Origin: Phytophthora sp. 'mugwort'
Taxonomy: Eukaryota; Oomycota; Peronosporomycetes; Peronosporales; Peronosporaceae
Reading direction: 5' to 3'
Assembly: GCA_033558025.1 (NCBI GenBank)
Contig: JAUCEF010000011.1
Coordinates: forward strand, 1,550,001 to 1,614,000
Length of the DNA: 64,000 nucleotides
In this document: one piece after another, positions 10,101 through 20,899 of the stretch
Layout: every line of letters starts with the position of its first letter
How positions within the stretch are numbered: position 1 is the first letter of the stretch
Notes under the pieces: model-generated
Database searches by the model: none
Seen by the model: the letters and a program-made list of their open reading frames with translations, nothing else
Told to the model about the DNA's origin: nothing
Program-made: the position numbers and the translations under genes

Positions 10101-10335
10101 GCGACGAGACTCTCGGCCGCTTAGATCCGACGCTCTTGGGCTCTGATTCCACCGCGTTCTCTGATTCTTTGCCAGCCTTCTTGGGCGAGAAGAAGCCGAA
10201 CAATGTGGACTGCTTGGTGCCCTTCTTCTGCTGCTTGGGAGGCGAGAGGATGATACAAAAGTTAGTACGAAACGGCAGCGATCCTTGCACACGAAATTAG
10301 GGGCGCTAGACGGGAGGAAAACGCACCTCCACCAT
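7153..10335 (-). CDS. Chromatin assembly factor 1 large subunit (CAF-1 p150/CHAF1A homologue), two exons
   Basis: The gene is best read as exon 1 at 10335-10327 (ATG GTG GAG, only three codons), a 93-nt intron at 10326-10234 (GTGCGT donor, TACTAAC branch site, CCCAAG acceptor), and exon 2 at 10233-7153, giving about 1029 residues. Splicing places a PCNA-binding PIP box (QSTLFGFF, residues 11-18) at the N-terminus. The order after it is a Lys/Ser/acidic disordered region, a KER coiled coil (about 517-577) and the CAF1A signature near 680-740 (MKLLQFYENNRPAYYGT, then LDYSVDSDDEWEEEEPGES and an acidic stretch). A Trp/Cys-containing block (IGPFWCCDSQDKDCEG) and a Lys-rich tail with a second PIP-like QIDSYF near 986 complete the protein. 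CAF-1 deposits H3-H4 behind replication forks through PCNA. An alternative unspliced start at 10290 would precede the PIP box with a non-conserved segment. An E2F-like site lies about 95 bp upstream. Confidence 0.9.
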
Positions 10336-10427
10336 GCTGCCTCGAGACTAACGACGATGCACGGGCGGGAGGCAGACGCAGAGACAACGCGCTTTCCTAC
10401 ACTAGGGTCCCCCACTTGCTTTGTTCG

Positions 10428-10437
10428 TTTGGCGCGC
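10428..10437 (+). promoter_or_regulatory. E2F-like binding site upstream of CAF-1
   Basis: TTTGGCGCGC matches the E2F/DP consensus TTTSSCGC. It lies about 95 bp upstream of the proposed CAF-1 start codon. CAF-1 is an S-phase gene controlled by E2F in animals and plants. Regulation here is inferred from the match and position only. Confidence 0.45.
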
Positions 10438-11160
10438 TTTGGCACTGGTAGAGCAGAGTCCCTCGATAGAGTGACATCGTCTTTTACATCGTTACGATTT
10501 GCTGAAATCATAATACCGGTACTGCATGTCGTAAACCAATCACATTGAGTCGTTTTTAGTGTCGCAACAGCTCTGCATATTATTGTAAAAATGTTGTTAC
10601 CGCGATGTCTGCATTTCTGCAGTGCTTCGCCAAACTGGTATCTCCTTATCAGACGTCTTGTGAGCTATTAGTTGACCTGCCAGTGGTCCAGTGCAGTAGT
10701 CCAGTGTCAGAGCCCAAGAGAACGGCAGTGACCGACATGATCGATCCCGGACTCTATCCCCCCTGCGCACGGTCATGCGAAGCACACGGCTTCATAGCAT
10801 CCCGCTCTACCGTGTATCTATCTATACGAATGTGCTGAAGACTGTACATGTATACAAAGAAGGACACCGCTGACTGTAAGCAGCCAAGATTGTGTGCTGT
10901 GCGTGCGTCGCACGCACGCGCAGCTCACTTAGGGTTATTGTAGGATTATGGGATGTTTTATGTGCTCAATAAACCTTTAGCGGTGCTGCGTGCTCTGGTG
11001 GCCTCGAGCGGCACACTCTTCACTCACTTTGGAAACTGTGGCTCAGCGAGCACTGCAGTGGAGAGCGTCCCCACCAGAACACTGCTGCCGTGCCGCGGCT
11101 ATTTGCCCGGCACTTACGTGTTTACAAGATTACTCTACCTATATACCCTTCTAGTGTACA
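10438..11160. other. Intergenic, no gene supported
   Basis: The stretch lies between the CAF-1 promoter and a copia remnant. A GC-rich palindrome-like run (gtgcgtgcgtcgcacgcac, about 10898-10916) is present. Part of 10880-11160 could be the copia LTR, but no second copy lies in the window to prove it. Confidence 0.4.
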
Positions 11161-14100
11161 ATGCCTATAATGGCACCTACGCTTAGGAGTTACAGGCAAT
11201 TAGAGAGTAGTCCGGTGACGCGTCGTGCGTCAGCTCAGGGTTATAAGCCGAATCCGGGTGCAGCACTCGACGGGTGTGTACACCACCCAAGAGGTTTCTC
11301 TGAGCGAAAATCAAGAAATTCCATGATTGCTGAAATCCCGGACAGTCGTGATGCGACATTGTCGCATGCCGAAGCCAACCACCTGATCCGCTCATTGGCT
11401 GGAATCTGTGGTGGGCGGGCGTTGATTAGAACGCTTCTGGAAAGCCTCAATCATTCTACGGAAATCAAGTTGGAAAGAATCCACCGCCGCCAAATTCAGA
11501 CGGCAACAGCGACGTAAGCGAGCGCACAAAAACGAGCCGCCCAGCGAAGGATCAAACGGGCCGTCGAGCGAAGTGCCAAGCGGAGCACCGAGCATGTTCG
11601 ACAACCAGAACCGGGCAGCCGGTACAATGATACGGAGCTGATGGATAGCATCAAGTCGCTAAGGAACGTAAACATCAATCTTCCGGAGCTGACGAAGAAG
11701 GAGCAGTTCCAAGCGTATCAGAGCGAAGACCCGCTACAATTTGGGAGTTGCATGCTCGGCGGCATTACATACGGCACTGAGCGGTTCGACTCTTTGGAGG
11801 ACTACAAGCGCCCCAAGTATGCTGAGTGGTACAGGTTGCGCCAGACCAAAGCAGCATTCTCGGCCATGGCGCTATCCCTATCGGTAGAGTTGTGAACGAC
11901 TCTCAAGATTGACGACATTCGCAACCAGCTGAAGGCTGTGTCTATCCTGTGGCTACGCATTACGGAATACTTTGAGGCAGGCGATGGTGTGAACCCAGAC
12001 TATCTACGAAGTGAGCTAATAATGCGAAAGTTGCAGCCGAAAGAGGCGGTGACCACCGACATCAAGGACATTGACCTCAAGGCGCGCAGACTGCGTCAAG
12101 CGCGTGGCACGTTTGACGAGTGGGAGCATGCAAGCCTGTTCATCTCGAACGCACTGCTGATCTTCCCGGTGATGTCGAGAGCACGCACCATGTGGATTGC
12201 CAACAACGACCAACGATCCATGACGCTCATCGAGGCTATGCAGCGCTTGAGCTCGGCTAAGCTTTAAACAGCCAAGTCGAGCAGCAAGTTTCGCTAGCTG
12301 CGCCACGCCAAACGCATTGAGTGTGACACAAGTGAAGAATGTTGGGTAAGGACAAACCATGGACAAGGTCAAGGGCATGGACGGAAACGAAGCAAGCACA
12401 TGAGGGTGAAGGATGCGGACAAGAAGCAGACGTACAATCGTGCGAACTGTGGTGGCAATGGGCACTGGTGAATGCACGTCGACTACTGGGATGTAATTGA
12501 AGGCGGAGCTTGCGGAAAGGCTCCTGACCAAGTTATGGGGCTATAGATCCTCCGTTTCACTGGCGATCTCGGTGCATCCACGTGCAGGCGACACCGAATG
12601 ATGAGCAGAATCAGGACGACAACTCCCTGTGTACGTGGTCAAGGGCGGAGACGATGAACAACACAAGGACTGCCGAACCGATGTCTCCGGTGTACTCGTC
12701 GACCTCACGTGCCAGCAGTGATGGAGACGAAGTTGAGTGCAAGGACGAGGACGGACGGTAACGCGAATGAGTGACAACCGTGTGCCTACGACACCACAGC
12801 AGTTACAGCTGCAACCTTAAGTTCCCGCGCAACCTGTTCAGCCAGTAGTGCTGAATGCCGTGACGACGCCGTGCCGATCCAGTGGGAGGGTGTTGCACAG
12901 CCGGGAGCACCTCGGTCATGGGAAGCAATGATGTATTATCAGCGAAGAACTGAAGCAGAGTGCGCGTGGACCTAGTGAGCACCGCAAACATATCGATCCT
13001 ATGGAAAATAACAATTTTCGGCCTGCTTCACGCATGAGTCCCTATGAGATGGGGCAACGTGGTGTGTCGATTCCAGGACGCTCTGAGCCATGGTCATTTA
13101 AAAAATGGGCAACGTCGGTCTCCACCTCGTGATTGTGGGCCTAGAGGGCTATTCCAACAAGGTCGTGGACGCAGTCGATCTCCACCTCGAAGGCGATGCC
13201 TCGAGAACGCTTCGCTAACTTACCGCGCGGACCTCAGGTATGGAATGAGTCGCCACGACGTAACGGTGACCTAGCTCACCACCTCGTGGGTCCCCGAGTC
13301 ATTATGGACCGCATGATTGGCGCGGATTACAACCACGGCATGATGACTGCCGGGGACGCAATGCCTCCCCCCGCCGTGGGGATTATCGCAGAAACGATGT
13401 GTTGCCACGCCACCGAGGAAACTTACCTCGCCGTTTCGACGATCGCCAACGAGGTCGTGGTGTTGCATACCGTGATGGATCGCAAGTGATGAATGTAGTG
13501 CGACGCAATAGGTATGCAAGTGCGTGCGAAGGGTTCTATTGAGTGGAATTAAGGTCTCCACAAATGTCGGGTTCACAAGCCGACATTTGTGGGGACCTGT
13601 CTCTCTTCACTACTCTGCGTGAAGACAAGACGAACCGACTTGACTTTGCGAATGGGACATTTGAACATACGTCTGTGTGTGGTTCTGTGCTACTGTGTGG
13701 GTTGAATCAGGCGACTGGAAAGCTAGACGATCCACTTCTGGACGACGTGGTATACACTCCGGACACCAAAGCTATCCTGATCAGCATGGGCTATCTCCAG
13801 ACTGTTGGACGGTTCAAGCTAACGCATATACCGGTCCAAAAGATAGTGCCGGCAACAGTCTGAGCGAGTAACCGGAGTGATGGTGATGGCAATGGCAAAG
13901 CAAAACATGGACGGGATGAAGTCTATGGAGCTACTGCATCAGCGCTTCGGCCACCTGAACATGGCTCTAGTGAATGATTCTGGCAGGCAATATTGATCTT
14001 GGAGTAAAGTTCAATATGAAGCCTTTGAGCACCTATGAATGTGTTGCCTGCAATACCAGCAAGGCGAAAGCAATGCATCGAACGAGACTGCCTGTGAGGA

Positions 14101-15112
14101 CGTCTCGTCCCTTGATATTCTCGTTATGGACATCTGTTTATTGAATGAGTCTACTGTGAGTAGTGCAACGATGTTCCTGTTTGGCATTGATGTGGCAACG
14201 AGATACAAGTGGGTAGATAAAGTGAGCTTATTTACTCAAGAAGAAGAGCAAAGCTACCTGGTTTACCCTGAAACTGTTACGGGAATTGAAGACACAGTAT
14301 GCCGAGCATTAAGTCCTGCACCTGCATACATACCAGGGAGGTGAATTTGCAAGCCATGAGTTGCGCGATTACTGTGTAAAACGTGGAATTGTGCAGCAAT
14401 ATACCAACGCTTCATCACCGCAAGGGAACGGCATTGCTGAGCGAGCGAATGGAGTTGTGCTACCGCGTGTGCAGGCAATGCTAACTGGCGAATATGCTTT
14501 GGGGGAGAGACGCTGTTGCACATGGTGACTATCCTCAACATGTTGCCGACGAAGGCGCTAGAAACTATGCCACCAAACGAGAAGCTGAATGGGAAGCTTC
14601 CTCCTCTGACAAGGCTGCGAACTTGGGGATACATTGGTCATGTGCATGTACCACCTGAATCACGACAAAGGGAGGAGAAGAGGGAACCAAGGGCACGGAT
14701 GTGTCTATTGCTAGGTCACAGCAACTCTACCAAAGGCTACAAATTTTAGGACCTAGTTACGCGTCAGGTGACTACTGCACAATTGGACACCGTACGCTTT
14801 CATGAGGAGCTTGCGGCTGATGGCACATATGTGAAAAACCTGCTGGAGAATGGCTTCCTTGACGGCGTCACGAACTACCCAGCAGGCCCCCAGTTGTACG
14901 AATCAAGATGTGCAGTGTTTGATCGACTGATTCTCGCTCAGGAATGGGTAGATCAGATTGGAAATTCAAAATGCATTGCGCGGAGTGTCGGACACCGCTT
15001 AACGAAACTATGCAGTATCGAGCGCTACCCCACATCGGAATTTGTAAATGAACTTGTTTCGTTGACTTTTGACGACTACGCATCGCGTAATATCCGACAC
15101 GGTTGGAGGTAG
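11161..15112 (+). mobile_element. Ty1/copia retrotransposon remnant (gag, integrase; RT missing)
   Basis: Broken plus frames read in copia order. Gag of the UBN2 type lies at 11641-12267 (continuous apart from one stop near 11895 and a shift). A zinc-knuckle relic NCGGNGHW lies near 12440, a protease/pre-integrase segment (LDDVVYTPDTKAILISMG) at about 13735-13790, and integrase core pieces at 14039-14220 and about 14345-14470 (TNASSPQGNGIAERANG, holding the family QGNG.AER motif). The integrase C-terminus with RLRTWGYIGHVHVP lies at about 14600-14650. A last fragment is at 14768-15112. No RT or RNase H follows. The left boundary is uncertain. It is multiply frameshifted and non-functional. 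Confidence 0.7.
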
Positions 15113-15939
15113 CATCATGAGCAAACCGCGGCAACGACTATACATAGGCGGTCCTGGATTACAATCGAACACAAGACAGTGCGCGCGAATGTGCACCGGT
15201 GCAGTTCACTAGTAATTACGCGAGTAATCGCCGCAGTATTGTTTGCAGACAGCGCCATAAAGTGTTTGAAACCGTAATGCTCCGTTTCCGCTTTGGTACG
15301 TGCTGACAAAGAATCCATTCGCAAAAGCAAATGGGGGTAGTACTTCACTGTTAATCGAGCTTGTGCAATATCCGCAAAAGCCCATCCATGCAATCGGATA
15401 GCCGTACGTACCGTAACATTGTATCCCCCGAGCCGATGTACAAGTTAGTCCGTAATCAGCGAGTCAGACGTGTATTCAACTCCCACAAGGCATGTAACCA
15501 TTTGTATGAAAGTGTTTCACCTAATGTCGATGCTCTGGAGGCGGAGTACGCTGATGAAGTATGTGATGGTCATTTGCTGAGCATATGCAATCTAATTTGT
15601 GACTAGTAAACGGTGAAGACAAAGATTATGTTGGAACGGCGTGTGGGACTGCTAAAGGATAATAATTATTGTTTTTGTTGCCGAGTGGGCAATAAACGCC
15701 GCAGAGAGGGGGTCGTGATTATACGATCTAATAATTTTAAAAATAGCGCAAATGCCGATTTGTTCGATCAATTATTCACTCAGCAATTTTTCTTCGGACG
15801 TGGGAACTCCGGAAAGTCTTGAAAGATGCCAATAACTATTATGTCACGCTCAATGCCGGCACTTTGTCGAAGACGAATTGTTTTCGCTGGTGGTCCTTGC
15901 TTTACAGAACATGTAAATTCAGAATTCTGTGCGGTGTAA

Positions 15940-18165
15940 GCATATATTTGACAGATTTAAAAAACAAATATTGGACAAAGACCATGACTTGGCCGTGAAT
16001 GAGCAACACCATCGGCTGAAATCGGCGGACCGCTACGTCGTTGATGTGACAATGAAGGATAGTTCGAAGCGCCATGACCCGCACGATTCGTGACCAAAGG
16101 AGGAGCAGCCGGACAAGCGCCAGAAAACATGGTGGAAGGCACAAGTCACTCAGGATTAAATCACGGGGCACATTGCTCGTTGGCTTATTCGGGACGGTGC
16201 TCTTAATATTTTGCTGACGACGACTTCTGTTGAATGCTTATCGATTTTCTATGCATTTAGGGTTACCATACAACATGGTTACGGCGGTGGCCTATCATGA
16301 CCTTATTCTAGAGCTCACTGGTGACTCAGACGCTGGTATACTTTCCAGCCAGACGTACATCGACATCCTGGGCAACCAGTATGAAACGTTCGGGAAGGAT
16401 GCTGCGGCGCTGATGGCCGAGCAATTTAAGGAGCTTCATTACTCTCCGTACATGACTGTAGAGCACGACATTTGGACTAATAGCTCGAGGAACTGTATTG
16501 TGGGCGCGTCCTGGATTAATCGACAGACATCGGCAACCACGACGCCTCGCCCTTCTAGCTGAAACCAAAAATAACGGGCACGACTCAGTGGAGGTAGTTG
16601 CATTACTGGACGAGAGACTGAAGCCCGATATGGCTAGGATGTACAGAAAATGGCCCGATTTACAATCTCAGAAACGGCCGCAGCGGCGAGGAAGGTTTCG
16701 AGGCAGCTTGATATCACGTTGCAAACGGACTGTACAATGCACGCCCTAAATCTGTGCATCGGGTACGGTGTTGAACCAAAGAAGAACGTGAGGACTGACT
16801 ACGTCAAAGACCCGGAGACAACAAATGCAATCGTCAAGAAGAAGACTGTTGTCACCTAAGGTGGAGCTTTCCCAGAAGTCTGTGTTGCCATCAGAAAGTT
16901 GCGAGCTTTGAATATGTTATTCGCTTCCAGCAAATCACCAGAACGCGTTGCCAGCCTCAGAGAGGTTTAGAGTTTCCATAAACTTCCCAAACTTGCAGCA
17001 CTGATAGTCGTGGATGTTCGAGTTGCATCGGCTGTTAAGCTCTTTCAACGCTCTATTATCAATTACCCACCATTCCAAGCGTTTTTTTTTAGAATGCAGA
17101 CGCCTCGAAGAGCACAAAGGAAGTGTTCAACTGCACTACCGATGCTAAGTGGGAGTTAGTCGCCCAAATGGAGGCCATCTTGCAGCGGGTAGCGGAACTT
17201 GCCCTAGTGGTACAAGGATGATATCATCCACGATGTACATTCTGTTACGAGTGGCTTCAGCGCGTATGAGCTCGTACAAATTCTCGTCGTATTGTCTGAG
17301 GGGGCCACGATATACAGACACCAATGAGAGAAATTTTGCGCGTATAGAGTTGAAGTTGGCAGATCTATCTGCTTTGGCCCAACACTGAATCAAGCGTACG
17401 TTACACCAGATCGCACAGTGGCTACCAAAGGCTGGTGTGCCTATGGGACTGGCATTACTTTTCGACCCCCGCACGAAGACGTCTGCCAAAAACTGTCTCC
17501 GTATCCCCGACACAGCAGATGCAGTGACGGACAGTATCGTAGAAGACGCGAAGGAGCTGCTGCGGATAGAACACCGCGTAATGTCTGACGCTTACGCTGC
17601 AAAGACGGATGAGGAAGATGGATCAGCAGCATATGCTTCGAGTTCGCCTGGGGACTGCAGTGGCGCTTCTGATATGGAGCTCGATTTGTTATGAGGGGGA
17701 AGAAATCCCCAGCCTACCAAAGAGAATGCTGCAAACGCCACACTGAACGCTAAGGCCGATACTGTGTTGGAGGAGTGGCTGAGCCATCGAGTGGAGAGGG
17801 CGGAAGTGGCCAAGCAGCAATACGCGGACAGGTTCGAGTGCGAACAGGTAGTTGCAAAGATGACCCCACAACAAACGAAAAGCGCGAGTGTGGAACGTTG
17901 CGCAGCTTTGCTAAATCATTGATATGTGCTGTGGTTTGCTGAGATTGGCGAAGCCAACTATCCGTCGATCGCGAAGCTAGCGCGCGGGACGGGGCTGTTC
18001 AACAGCGTTTCAAGAGCGCGTGGTTCGACAGGTTCTTTTATAATGAGTCCATTGCGCACAAGGACCGACAACGAGAGAGCGCAACGCCAGCTGGTTATCC
18101 CCCACAACTGTCGAGATCCAGCGTATGGATGAGGAGAAGAAAAAAGCTTGAGAGGCTGTGTAGCC
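15940..18165 (+). mobile_element. hAT-type transposon, degenerate transposase
   Basis: The plus frames, shifted several times, give a hAT-like transposase. They read HIARWLIRDGALNIL near 16170-16210, then a core at 16230-16562 (AYHDLILELTGDSD, YMTVEHDIWTN), LLAETKNNGHDSVEVVALL near 16555-16610, LDITLQTDCTMHALNLCIGY near 16705-16765 (the C-x2-H motif of hAT elements), and LALLFDPRTKTSAKN near 17445-17490. The C-terminal dimerisation part is at about 17926-18135 (LWFAEIGEANYPSIAKLAR, FIMSPLRTRTDNERAQRQLV). The N-terminal finger was not recognised. Many stops make it a pseudogene. Bases 15113-15939 just upstream hold no recognised gene. Confidence 0.7.
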
Positions 18166-18480
18166 AATTAGTGATAATGTGAGTCATATTATCACTGATA
18201 TCGCCGTTTTGATTTATTAATGATAATGATAATACGAATCTGTAGAGTTGGACGTCAATATATCATTATGACTACTACTGCAAAATTCCCGCTACTATCA
18301 ATCCCTGCCTGCTAGATTAAATGTCGCAATTCTGTCAATTTTTAGCGATTATTGATCCCGATTTTACACGAGAGTTAGGGCTAATTGAACAACATGGCTG
18401 CACACAGGAATAACTCAAACATGCGCAGAACGACCGCAAATTAACGGCATCCGAACGAGGATCTCCGTTATTGCGATATC

Positions 18481-18815
18481 GCAACATATTAGTAAGAGGG
18501 GAAGAATAATATAGTCCAATCATCGAGCAGTACGAAATTAAGTGACTATTTATTGTTACAACTGCAGCAAATTAGGTCGTAAGCTGTGATTGGCGTAAAT
18601 GTCGATAGCCTTCAGCAAAAGGACTGTCGTCAACCGGCAGTGCTATCAGCGAGATGCCATGGCGCATGAGGAGCTTGCGAACGCGACGGAGGCGGTAGTT
18701 ACTGCTGCCCTTGCACACCACAGCCCGCACTACAATAGGCCAAATGCATATTTTGCAATACAAATAGCGCTTCTTGCCGCAATCATAGCGGGGTATGGCA
18801 ACCGCAGCCGAGAAC
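18481..18815. repeat. Direct repeat copy A (mariner 3' part)
   Basis: From GCAACATATTAGTAAGAGG to the sequence ending CAACCGCAGCCGAGAAC, this stretch matches 19252-19571 in the same orientation with many substitutions and small gaps. Copy starts are 771 bp apart. Read on the minus strand it encodes the end of a Tc1/mariner-like transposase. Confidence 0.75.
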
Positions 18816-18817
18816 AA
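18572..18817 (-). pseudogene. Tc1/mariner-like transposase, fragment A
   Basis: The minus frame gives FSAAVAIPRYDCGKKRYLYC, then ICIWPIVVRAVVCKGSSNYR, the same domain as fragment B with about 60-70 percent residue identity by eye. It starts after the first catalytic Asp region, so it is N-terminally truncated. The 19-kb DNA between the two fragments (18818-19251) has no recognised content. Confidence 0.65.
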
Positions 18818-19251
18818 TATCTTTTGTCCCGGATCGCGTCCTGCAAAAAGGCTGATGTGCCTGCTACAAGCTCTGGACCAAGTGATGGAAGAGGAGGAGC
18901 GTCGTCGGCAAGGTCAAGTAGACCAAGGAAAGGACGGTCTGGCGTTCGAGGCTTGAAGAGTGGCACCATGGGACCCGGAAGATAACGTTAGACAGCGATC
19001 TGATACATGGAACAGGTAAAGGAGGAACGTAAGTCAGTCAGAAGAAAGGAAAGCTGGTCGGTGGGTAGCGTCGGCCATGCTCAGTCGTGGAAAATCTTCG
19101 TTGAGAACAAGCAATACATTTTTGCATCTAACATCGGAGTTTTAAGTCTTTTAGTTTCTGGCACTCTAAGGATCTACCAAGTATCGCGCGTTGTGACTGT
19201 CGGCCGAAGGTACTCACGATCCCGGCGAGGAAAAACCGCGACAAGTATATT

Positions 19252-19571
19252 GCAGCATATTAGTAAGAGGGGGAGACTAATATAGCCCAATCATCGAGCA
19301 GTACGGAATAGGGAACTATTTATTGTTACAACTGCAATAAATTAGGTAATAAGCTGTGTTCGCGTAAATGCCGGTAGACGACAACATAGTTGCTGAAGGC
19401 TATCGGCGAGATGCCATGGCGTACGTGGAACTTGCGAGCGCGAGGGAGGCCGTGGTTACTTCCCCCTTCACACGCCACAGCCTGCTCTATAATAAGCCAA
19501 ATCCCAATTTTGCAATCAAATAGCGCTTCTTGCCACAATCATAGCGGCGACTGGCAACCGCAGCCAAGAAC
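19252..19571. repeat. Direct repeat copy B (mariner 3' part)
   Basis: This is the partner of 18481-18815. It continues upstream (to about 19781, minus strand) into more transposase sequence that copy A lacks, so copy A is the shorter duplicate or a second, more truncated element. Confidence 0.75.
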
Positions 19572-19781
19572 ATAACCTTTCCTATGTACCTTTTGTTTGG
19601 GCACGATGGGTAAGGCAATGCTTCGTCTTTGGCAATACTTGGCATTTGCCTTGAACCACTTCTCATCAAGATGTACGGTGTCATACATGTGATGTACTCG
19701 AAAATGTTTACTCCTAGCCCTGCAACTTGTAAATACACGCGCTCTGATTGGATGATGAGCATATTTTAATAGCCAGTCCAT
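19326..19781 (-). pseudogene. Tc1/mariner-like transposase, fragment B
   Basis: Minus frames 19781-19539, 19762-19487 and 19538-19326 overlap or abut and combine to DTVHLDEKWFKAN (the first DDE Asp region of IS630/Tc1/mariner enzymes), VMFLAAVASRRYDCGKKRY, and GIWLIIEQAVACEGGSNHG. At least one frameshift near 19560 separates them. The N-terminal helix-turn-helix part is missing upstream. Confidence 0.7.
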
Positions 19782-20283
19782 AACCTCTCAGCTATCTCTC
19801 GGAAATACGTGAATATACATTCATACAAGCGTTACTGTAGGGATTGTAGGATGTGGAAAATCCAACCAGGTGTCGCTTGCATGGTTTATTGAGGCAATTT
19901 TGAGGTAAATATACATGTAAACGCAGGCTCGTCATATTGAGTGCTGGTGAGGATATCTTGTTGAAGTCGATATCGTTTGTTTTTTTTGCGAATATTCTCT
20001 CGCGACCAATCTCGATTTAAAATTTCGACCTCTCCCCACTGTTAAACTTTTACCTATTTTCCCGGATATAGTCGACGGGCTTGGGGGGAATTTCGAAAAT
20101 GTACCATGTGCCGTTGCTCTCAATGGTATAAGCTCTTCCTTAATTTTGGTTCTTCCACTTGTTTTTGTTTGGACCGTTCATCACCTCGGCATAGTAGTTT
20201 GGCTGCGGTATTTGGTCCTCGACTCGGTTAAGCGCTGATATGGATGTGTTTTAGTGATGAATTAGCTGACACGATTCAAGCGG
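19782..20283. other. No gene supported
   Basis: AT-rich spacer between the mariner remnant and the dispersed repeat. Only short random frames are present. Confidence 0.4.
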
Positions 20284-20640
20284 TTAATTACTTATATCTA
20301 CGGTTTTGCAGATAAAAACCGTTGCAGGAGCCCTCGCGCAGATAAAACTGTATAAAAAGTCGTATAAAAATACAGTTTTATCTGCCGAATCGAGGTCTCC
20401 GGCAATTTACAATAGCTATGGCTTACTTTGGCAATTTGGAGATCCCAAAGTAGTCATTTTTGTATACAAAATGAGAGAGATTGCCAGGAAGATTATTTAC
20501 TATTCCAACATCTTCGGCGGCTACCGAGAAGTTGGAGTACGCACAAATACATCCACTCGAGTATTCAAAATCGTCTCAAACCCTAGACTGTGGGAAAGCT
20601 CGTATATATTTACTCTAATCGCATGGGAGTGATGTAGTGA
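20284..20640 (+). repeat. Dispersed repeat, copy 2, with coding potential
   Basis: This plus-strand copy pairs with the inverted copy at 3083-3410. A frame from about 20306 to 20632 encodes LLWQFGDPKVV, then YYSNIFGGYREVGVRTNTST, and continues after a stop as an acidic tail (about 20647-20788). It looks like the start of a transposon-encoded protein that I could not identify. Next to its left end lies a hairpin made of two opposed terminus-like sequences (20325-20401). Confidence 0.55.
20325..20401. repeat. 77-bp MITE-like hairpin
   Basis: The left arm CAGGAGCCCTCG plus GCAGATAAAACTGTAT (20338-20353) is answered by ATACAGTTTTATCTGC (20370-20385) and CGAGGTCTCCG. The 16-bp core arms are perfect complements, with imperfect outer arms. 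The same end sequence occurs once at about 3352-3380, so two element ends seem to have been brought together head to head. Confidence 0.6.
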
Positions 20641-20899
20641 CTGATTTGGTATTTGATCTGTCAACGCTAAGCGAGCCGAGAGACAATGGACAAAGCGGTA
20701 CTGAATGCCCAACTATAAACGGCATCGAAAGTGTCACGAGCTCCACTGATGGAATTAACGACAGCGAAGATGAAGTATTTGACGAATGAATCTCACGCTA
20801 CATAGTAGACATCTTTGATTACCACGATTCCGAAGACTAAAGAAGCATCGAGCCCTCTTTTTCATTTTAGTTTAATTTTACGTTACATGGATGAACATC

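Noticed and set aside
10074..10511. Minus frame from 10511 as the CAF-1 N-terminus
   Set aside because: It is out of frame with exon 2 after splicing at GTGCGT and lacks any conserved motif. The MVE start fits better.
10880..11160. Copia LTR
   Set aside because: Position would suit a 5' LTR, but there is no second copy and no clear TG...CA ends.
18599..18985. 128-residue plus frame
   Set aside because: It lies opposite the mariner transposase fragment and has no family features.
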